DNA from: Holothuria scabra
Lineage: Eukaryota > Echinodermata > Holothuroidea > Aspidochirotida > Holothuriidae
NCBI GenBank assembly: GCA_037179385.1
Contig: CM074193.1
Coordinates: 1,741,931 to 1,805,930, forward strand
Direction of reading: 5' to 3'
Length of the DNA stretch: 64,000 bases
Shown here: piece after piece, positions 63,401 through 64,000 of the stretch
Position numbering within the stretch: position 1 is the first letter of the stretch
Layout: every line of letters starts with the position of its first letter
Made by a program: the position numbers and the translations under genes
Notes under the pieces: generated by a model
The model's database searches: none
What the model was told of the DNA's origin: nothing
Seen by the model: the letters and a program-made list of their open reading frames with translations, nothing else

Positions 63401-64000
63401 TCTAATTTTTTTTTTTTTTTTTTTGAAATCTTTATTTCCAGCCAACCAAATATGTTTGTGAAGTCCTTAAAAAAGTAAAATCCAGGTATGTCAATTTTGC
63501 TTTGGGGCAAAATATGTGCTAATAAAAGTTTTATTGTTTAGTTATTGTTTTGTATTCCTTGAATTTCACTAAGGAGAAGAGATTTGTGTTTCGAATCAAG
63601 GACAGCCAAACTTTCCATGTAGAACTTACATCACAAAGTGATGATTGATTGATTGATTTATAGATTTTGTGTAAAAACTATACCAAAGTCACATATTTTT
63701 GACAACCACAAAGTACAAAAGTTTTTTTTATTTCAAGTCAGTTTATCTCTGATTGTTGTTTTCTGAAGGGTGATGGCTTTTCTAACTGTAAATTTCAAAA
63801 TAATGTTTCACAGATGATCCCACACTGAGCTGATCCCTTTGTAGGGGTCATTGTAAAATAAACATTCAAATCTAAATCTTATTGAATTGAAATTTCGTAA
63901 GGTACATTGTGTTGTTGTTACAAGAATTTTTGGTAGCACAGATTGGAGTAAAATGAACAATATGTTAAGGAGTTCATTCTCGTTTTTATTCGCAGTGAAC
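18293..64000 (+). CDS. WDR3: WDR3 (Utp12/Dip2 homologue), 22 coding exons, 3' end outside window
   Basis: WDR3 is a nucleolar WD40 protein of the UTP-B module of the small-subunit processome, needed for early pre-rRNA folding and cleavage on the way to 18S rRNA. The spliced frame starts MGLTKQYLRYV, as in animal WDR3. It carries two runs of WD40 repeats, visible as NVFLWDL, SIRLFDL, VIVWDV, VKFWDL, LSVWDI in the first run. The second has LEVYQW, VKMWN, LQLFDM, IKFWEF, VKVFF, IKIWGM, IKQWDA, LRLWER. Between them (residues ~226-345) is a charged linker, acidic then lysine-rich. Residues ~715-785 are a charged, helical segment, and the window ends at residue ~820 on KSSE. Animal WDR3 is about 940 residues, so roughly 120, including most of the Utp12 domain, lie beyond. 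All 21 introns are GT-AG and preserve frame. Gene span exceeds 45 kb because introns are full of repeats. Confidence 0.96.
19451..19663 (+). CDS. WDR3: WDR3 coding exon 2
   Basis: 71 codons, phase 0 at both ends (TTTTTACAG before, AAG|GTATTT after). Contains DGSIRLFDL and FKGHKSAVTAL, a complete WD40 blade. The next intron (2.6 kb) holds two SINE pieces and a diverged ~145-bp repeat block. Confidence 0.96.
19772..19910 (+). mobile_element. SINE body, copy 1
   Basis: Shares GTGCTCAGCATAAGCAATG, ACAAGCCAGTGAGTCACA, ACTGGTAAAATGGCTGTGG and TTGGTTGGAAACTGGGC with the copies near 20947, 25262 and (inverted) 59622. Only the body is seen; the tRNA-like head found in the 59.7-kb copy is missing. Confidence 0.65.
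20947..21030 (+). mobile_element. SINE body, short copy 2
   Basis: CTGCCATTATGCTTGATGCTC, then AGCAATGGGGTAGGCAAAATA, then AGCCAGTGTGCCTCAACTAG correspond to the body of copy 1. Truncated at both ends. Confidence 0.55.
21230..22130 (+). repeat. Diverged block of ~145-bp GGTCA-rich units
   Basis: About five or six units with (A/G)GTCAAAGGTCAT, GGGGTCACCAG and TCAAACACTGAAAA, spaced about 140-155 bases, preceded by a weak TG-rich stretch at 21247-21275. No perfect AGGTCAAAGGTCA remains. I did not find a 3' hairpin end, so this is an old or broken relative of the three better elements. Confidence 0.7.
22267..22385 (+). CDS. WDR3: WDR3 coding exon 3
   Basis: 119 bases ending two bases into a codon (GG|GTAGGT). 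Contains DTDVIVWDV and LKGHKGMVTDAVF. The split glycine codon is completed by the first base of exon 4. The following ~850-base intron shows nothing recognisable. Confidence 0.96.
23239..23317 (+). CDS. WDR3: WDR3 coding exon 4
   Basis: 79 bases with SKDTFVKFWDLDTQHCF and VGHRTE, ending phase 0 at GAG|GTAAGA. The next intron (1.7 kb) holds no recognised element. Confidence 0.96.
25048..25140 (+). CDS. WDR3: WDR3 coding exon 5
   Basis: 31 codons from VWGLSLISDS to NELSVWDISFKSK, the last blade of the first propeller run, phase 0. The next intron is the largest of the gene (7.7 kb). It contains a SINE piece, the 94-bp array, rolling-circle-like element A1, two foldback elements and the 38-bp minisatellite. 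Confidence 0.96.
25262..25360 (+). mobile_element. SINE body, copy 3
   Basis: AAACAAGCAAGTGAGCCACA, ACTGGAAAAAAGGTCATGG and AGTTGGTTAGAAACTGGGCC match copy 1. No tRNA-like head is present. Confidence 0.6.
25557..25889. repeat. 94-bp tandem array, left part
   Basis: Monomers start with GTAATGGTTTATCA at 25654, 25748 and 25842, exactly 94 bases apart, after a partial first one. Each holds CTCCAAGTCAATTAATGG, GCATTAATTTTATTG and TCTGGTAACATCTCACAA. The last monomer is cut after GCATTAA(TT) by element A1 and resumes at 28592. Confidence 0.92.
26035..27260. repeat. 145-bp minisatellite in A1
   Basis: Units of exactly 145 bp, each with ATATCTCAAGATAGGAA, TTGGATAGATTTCATATTTG, GGTCAGAAGATGG and the half-site block. 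Perfect AGGTCAAAGGTCA starts at 26126, 26271, 26416, 26561, 26706 and 26851. The next two are degenerate (26996 and 27141). 145 is not a multiple of three, so the overlapping open frames here are not coding. Confidence 0.95.
27261..28480. other. Non-repeated inner part of A1
   Basis: No gene. It starts with AGATGCCAGGTATC and a TTTAGGTGGAATAA-like segment that has a counterpart in copy A2 near 42850-42910. It includes a short direct repeat of CCCATATATATTAGTGTTA (27893 and 27935) and TAGGCCTA palindromes near 27470. One more degenerate 145-bp unit follows at about 28290-28470. Confidence 0.55.
28594..28917. repeat. 94-bp tandem array, right part
   Basis: Resumes with TTATTGTATTTCTG and continues with monomer starts at 28638, 28732 and 28826, again 94 bases apart, ending near 28917. 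Together with the left part there are about seven monomers. Confidence 0.92.
29228..29628. mobile_element. Foldback element with ~90-base imperfect inverted arms
   Basis: The left arm ATACATGGACAGAGCAT (about 29251) pairs with the right arm ATGCTCTGTCCATGGATGT (about 29600-29618). Further inside, AGGACACCAAGATGGC (about 29308) pairs with ACCATCTTGGTGCACC (about 29533). The centre is about 200 bases and non-coding. This is the shape of a MITE or foldback element; the family is not recognised. Confidence 0.7.
30085..30320. mobile_element. Inverted-repeat MITE-like family C, copy 1
   Basis: Shares GGTCTGATTTTA, TGGGGTCCATCAGCTTTAGT, CTTTCA, AAAATACCTCTTAATTTCTTC and GACAACTTAGG with copies near 35239 and 60808. 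In the other copies the left TGGGGTCCATCAG-type arm is answered by CTGATGGACCCCA on the right; in this copy the right arm is decayed. Confidence 0.6.
30634..32570. repeat. 38-bp minisatellite, about 50 units
   Basis: Unit core GGCTGTGTGATTGTTAACAC followed by TGTCACCGGATACCCTCA. Three main variants at one position (CACCGGATAC, CACCGGTTAC, CAATGGATAC) alternate along the array. A run of variants around 31141-31380 recurs 499 bases later (13 units plus a 5-base insertion near 31229), so a block was duplicated. TGTTAACA is a palindrome in nearly every unit. The array lies wholly in intron 5. Confidence 0.95.
32882..32986 (+). CDS. WDR3: WDR3 coding exon 6 (acidic linker)
   Basis: 35 codons, EGVLEPPQKKSKIE then a run rich in Glu and Asp, phase 0, donor GTATGT. 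This variable linker separates the two propellers, so the call depends on frame, splice sites and position. The ~780-base intron after it is featureless. Confidence 0.88.
33770..33871 (+). CDS. WDR3: WDR3 coding exon 7
   Basis: 34 codons, DILSCTKVGVLKRSGRDRV to SVLGVH, donor GTATGT. The GRDRV segment and the following exon match the family. A GTGTGC donor seven bases upstream is possible but would break frame. The next intron (1.9 kb) contains family C copy 2. Confidence 0.93.
35239..35399. mobile_element. Inverted-repeat MITE-like family C, copy 2
   Basis: Left arm TGGGGTTCATCGGGTTTAG and right arm TTAAAGTTGATGGACCCCA are imperfect inverse copies. The inside has AAAATACCTCTTGATTCCTTC and GAATATGAAGGTTTAGAAT. 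About 25 bases on either side also match the other copies, so the true element may be longer. Confidence 0.68.
35789..35886 (+). CDS. WDR3: WDR3 coding exon 8 (basic linker)
   Basis: 98 bases: GKDNYVELFAVCTEEEKKK then a Lys/Arg-rich run, ending two bases into a codon at CA|GTAAGT. The VELF motif and basic tail match WDR3. Basic runs of this kind can act in nucleolar retention; that role is inference. The ~580-base intron after it is featureless. Confidence 0.94.
36469..36579 (+). CDS. WDR3: WDR3 coding exon 9
   Basis: 111 bases, VNSQEEKEIVGMENEIKLT to GCIKAGGKIR, split codons at both ends (Gln completed at the start, Arg opened at the end, donor GTAAGC). Linker leading into the second propeller. 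The ~900-base intron after it has nothing recognised. Confidence 0.93.
37481..37711 (+). CDS. WDR3: WDR3 coding exon 10
   Basis: 231 bases, the longest exon. Opens with RSFDIIAKETGERVLVVLL, then NNKLEVYQW, PAHRSDVRALCF and SAETVKMWN. Ends two bases into an Arg codon at AG|GTGTGC. The next intron (6.7 kb) contains rolling-circle-like element A2. Confidence 0.96.
39214..39625. mobile_element. Nested inverted-repeat element inside the TG tract of A2
   Basis: Left arm GCAAACTGTGGAC ... ACCTGAAACCGAGGAC (39228-39293); right arm GTCCTCGGTTTGTAGGT ... GTCCACGGTTTGTGGC (39567-39610), its imperfect inverse. TG repeats flank both sides, as if one tract had been split. No coding content. Confidence 0.65.
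39640..40675. repeat. 145-bp minisatellite in A2, left block
   Basis: Seven units, same consensus as in A1. Perfect AGGTCAAAGGTCA at 39757, 39902, 40047, 40190 and 40626; others carry one or two changes. Spacing is 145 for the first three and slightly shorter afterwards. Confidence 0.93.
40676..42228. other. Unexplained ~1.55-kb block inside A2
   Basis: The 145-bp pattern stops in one phase (after CAAAGTCCAAAAATTCA) and resumes in another (GCGTTTTAGTCAATAGATGG). The block between is richer in CpG than its surroundings, with no long frame or recognised motif. Its right part has repeated CGGTTAA words (42160-42225), some in inverse. Could be captured sequence or a nested element with a deletion. 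Confidence 0.6.
42229..43010. repeat. 145-bp minisatellite in A2, right block
   Basis: Degenerate units; one perfect AGGTCAAAGGTCA at 42699 followed by a local duplication of GGTCAAAGGTCATCTCG. The segment at 42855-42910 matches the start of the non-repeated part of A1. Confidence 0.85.
44428..44521 (+). CDS. WDR3: WDR3 coding exon 11
   Basis: 94 bases, NSQQCVRTVSSGYVLSLVF to CIAGTK, phase 0 at AAG|GTAAAT. The next intron (2.6 kb) has only the solo family-B-like 3' end at about 46.84 kb and a T run at 45822. Confidence 0.96.
46800..46874 (+). mobile_element. Solo 3' end of a family-B-like rolling-circle element
   Basis: GTCAAGGAATCACTAAACC, TTTT, GGCTTC then CTGG and a T run. This matches the 3' end of family B (GGCAAGGAATCACTAAGCC, TTTT, GGCTTT, CTAG). 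The hairpin stem has one mismatch. No 145-bp units or 5' end nearby, so only a 3' stub remains. Confidence 0.6.
47118..47219 (+). CDS. WDR3: WDR3 coding exon 12
   Basis: 34 codons, EGHLQLFDMAAGKILEDVE then ELWSIAVSPDK, phase 0, donor GTATAG (weak beyond GTA). The next intron is 5.4 kb with a TTAA-flanked MITE, its second copy, and a short-period minisatellite. Confidence 0.95.
49518..49765. mobile_element. 248-bp MITE flanked by TTAA (piggyBac-like)
   Basis: Starts CCCTTTACCTTTGT and ends ACAATGGTAAAGGG, inverse of each other with one or two changes. TTAA lies directly on both sides (49514-49517 and 49766-49769). TTAA duplication with termini beginning CCC is typical of piggyBac-type elements. 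No transposase, so non-autonomous. Confidence 0.75.
49859..50040. mobile_element. Second copy of the TTAA MITE, right end missing
   Basis: TTAA at 49855-49858, then CCTTTTACCGTTGTGCTCC. It follows the first copy closely (CGCCTCGGGAGT, AGCCCGCCCC or GGCCCGCCCC, GACCTTAAACTAGTGT, AGCTACTCGCAGTTTCGAGC) and stops at about 50040 without the right terminus. Same orientation as the first, about 340 bases apart. Confidence 0.72.
51940..52290. repeat. Short-period minisatellite rich in GTTCAGTTTCAAATATGG
   Basis: Degenerate repeats of GGTTCAAGTTCAGTTTCAAA and variants. A higher-order block of about 84 bases (GGTTTAGGTTCAGTTTCAAA to AACTTTACAATAT) occurs twice in a row at 52091 and 52175. The open frame over it (FKFSFKYG repeats) is a product of the repeat. 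Confidence 0.85.
52635..52720 (+). CDS. WDR3: WDR3 coding exon 13
   Basis: 86 bases, RGFMTGSADKEIKFWEFEF then an acidic stretch, ending two bases into a Ser codon at AG|GTTTGT. The ~1.3-kb intron after it has a C run (53921-53933) and nothing else recognised. Confidence 0.96.
54044..54185 (+). CDS. WDR3: WDR3 coding exon 14
   Basis: 142 bases, KRLSFQHVRTLKMSDDILC, YSPDQKFIAASLLDSTVKV and FFADTLK, phase 0 at AAG|GTAAAT. The ~540-base intron after it is featureless. Confidence 0.97.
54727..54783 (+). CDS. WDR3: WDR3 coding exon 15
   Basis: 19 codons, FFLSMYGHKLPVLSMDIST, one of the best conserved WDR3 segments, donor GTCAGT. The ~1-kb intron after it holds an A-rich patch near 55130-55290 with no clear identity. 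Confidence 0.97.
55820..56032 (+). CDS. WDR3: WDR3 coding exon 16
   Basis: 71 codons with two blades: GSADRNIKIWGMDFGDCHK, FAHDDSVMCVQFVP and GKDGKIKQWDADSFEHV. Phase 0, donor GTGAAT. The ~1.1-kb intron after it is featureless. Confidence 0.98.
57165..57218 (+). CDS. WDR3: WDR3 coding exon 17
   Basis: 18 codons, GHHAEVWTLAISPSGDFV, acceptor TTTAAG, donor GTGAGT. The 2.1-kb intron after it holds nothing recognised. Confidence 0.97.
59308..59439 (+). CDS. WDR3: WDR3 coding exon 18
   Basis: 44 codons, VSASHDKSLRLWERTEEP, then a Glu-rich helix (TEEREMEREKEYEESL), phase 0, donor GTAAGA. End of the second propeller. The next intron (1.66 kb) carries the SINE copy with a tRNA head and family C copy 3. 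Confidence 0.97.
59622..59797 (-). mobile_element. tRNA-derived SINE, copy 4 with head
   Basis: On the - strand the head reads GGTCAGGCAGTTAGAGATCT (A-box region), GACTTGCAGTC (anticodon-arm region) and GAGTTCAACTCC (B-box-like), in the order and spacing of a tRNA. The body then follows with GGCATTGTGCTCAGCA, ACAAGCTAGTGATCCACA and ACTGGAAAAAAAAGCTGTG, matching the three other copies. The head is not a functional tRNA. Confidence 0.72.
60808..60967. mobile_element. Inverted-repeat MITE-like family C, copy 3
   Basis: Left arm GGCCATAACTAGGGTCTATC, right arm GCTGATGGACCCCACTAATGG, imperfect inverses; inside TATCTTGATTTCTTC and GTGAGGGTTTGAAGTT. Arms may extend outward beyond the stated ends. 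Confidence 0.68.
61098..61256 (+). CDS. WDR3: WDR3 coding exon 19
   Basis: 53 codons, IAGETSEEVTLAATRTVESV, KGAERIMEAIELYKEEKLKM and a Gln/Lys-rich end, phase 0, donor GTAATG. The AERIMEAIELY helix is a strong family signature. The ~1.1-kb intron after it is featureless. Confidence 0.97.
62396..62446 (+). CDS. WDR3: WDR3 coding exon 20
   Basis: 17 codons, LPPPQPNPILKAYGDIT, phase 0, donor GTGAGT. PNPIL and AYG match the family. The ~1-kb intron after it holds only a short TTAGGG-like run at 63065. Confidence 0.96.
63442..63485 (+). CDS. WDR3: WDR3 coding exon 21
   Basis: 44 bases, PTKYVCEVLKKVKS, ending two bases into a Ser codon at AG|GTATGT. It follows a long T run and TTTATTTCCAG. Entry to the Utp12 domain region. 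Confidence 0.95.
63996..64000 (+). CDS. WDR3: WDR3 coding exon 22, first five bases
   Basis: TTATTCGCAG then TGAAC. The T completes the split Ser, then Glu, then the first base of a codon. The family has SSEL here, which supports the junction. Cut by the window edge. Confidence 0.8.

Overview
This is a eukaryotic, intron-rich nuclear window (AT-rich, GT-AG introns of 0.5-7.7 kb, many degraded transposons). It carries one real protein-coding gene on the + strand and a large repeat load. The gene family, the transposon types, the abundance of TAGGCCTA-type palindromes and the dispersed GGTCAAAGGTCA-rich repeats suggest a marine invertebrate deuterostome, perhaps an echinoderm. That placement is inference from memory of repeat style; the sequence does not prove it.

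The gene is WDR3 (yeast Dip2/Utp12), a WD40 nucleolar protein of the UTP-B module of the small-subunit processome. I traced 22 coding exons from the start codon at 18293 to the window edge. All junctions keep frame and the sum is 2461 coding bases, about 820 residues. The last exon is cut after 5 bases, so the C-terminal Utp12 domain lies outside the window. The start codon is preceded, one base upstream, by a start-stop element (ATGTAA). An upstream non-coding exon is expected because a good 3' splice site precedes the 28-base leader.

Layout. 1-1.75 kb: nothing recognisable. 1.75-15.1 kb: a graveyard of non-LTR retrotransposons on both strands. It includes one long uninterrupted RT reading frame (7819-10026) whose catalytic FADD box reads FADN, and a perfect 391-base CTT/GAA tract that is the expanded 3' tail of a related element. 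It also holds the first rolling-circle-like element (11669-14226). 15.1-18.3 kb: upstream of WDR3, with a small CpG cluster near 17.6-17.85 kb. 18.3-64 kb: WDR3, whose introns hold two more rolling-circle-like elements (25.89-28.59 and 39.14-43.22 kb), a 94-bp tandem array split by one of them, and a ~2-kb 38-bp minisatellite. They also hold tRNA-derived SINE copies, a TTAA-flanked MITE, and foldback elements.

The most interesting signal is a group of Helentron/HINE-like elements with two unrelated sets of termini. Each has a short 5' motif repeated in inverse just inside the 3' end, a TG microsatellite near the 5' end, a 3' hairpin followed by CTGG or CTAG, and T|T insertion without target duplication. 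One copy sits inside a tandem array, so its empty site can be read from neighbouring monomers. Both families share a body of ~145-bp units, and each good unit carries four nuclear-receptor half-sites in a row (AGGTCA-1-AGGTCA-4-GGGTCA-4-GGGTCA). Sixteen perfect AGGTCAAAGGTCA (DR1) sites lie in the window, all in these elements.
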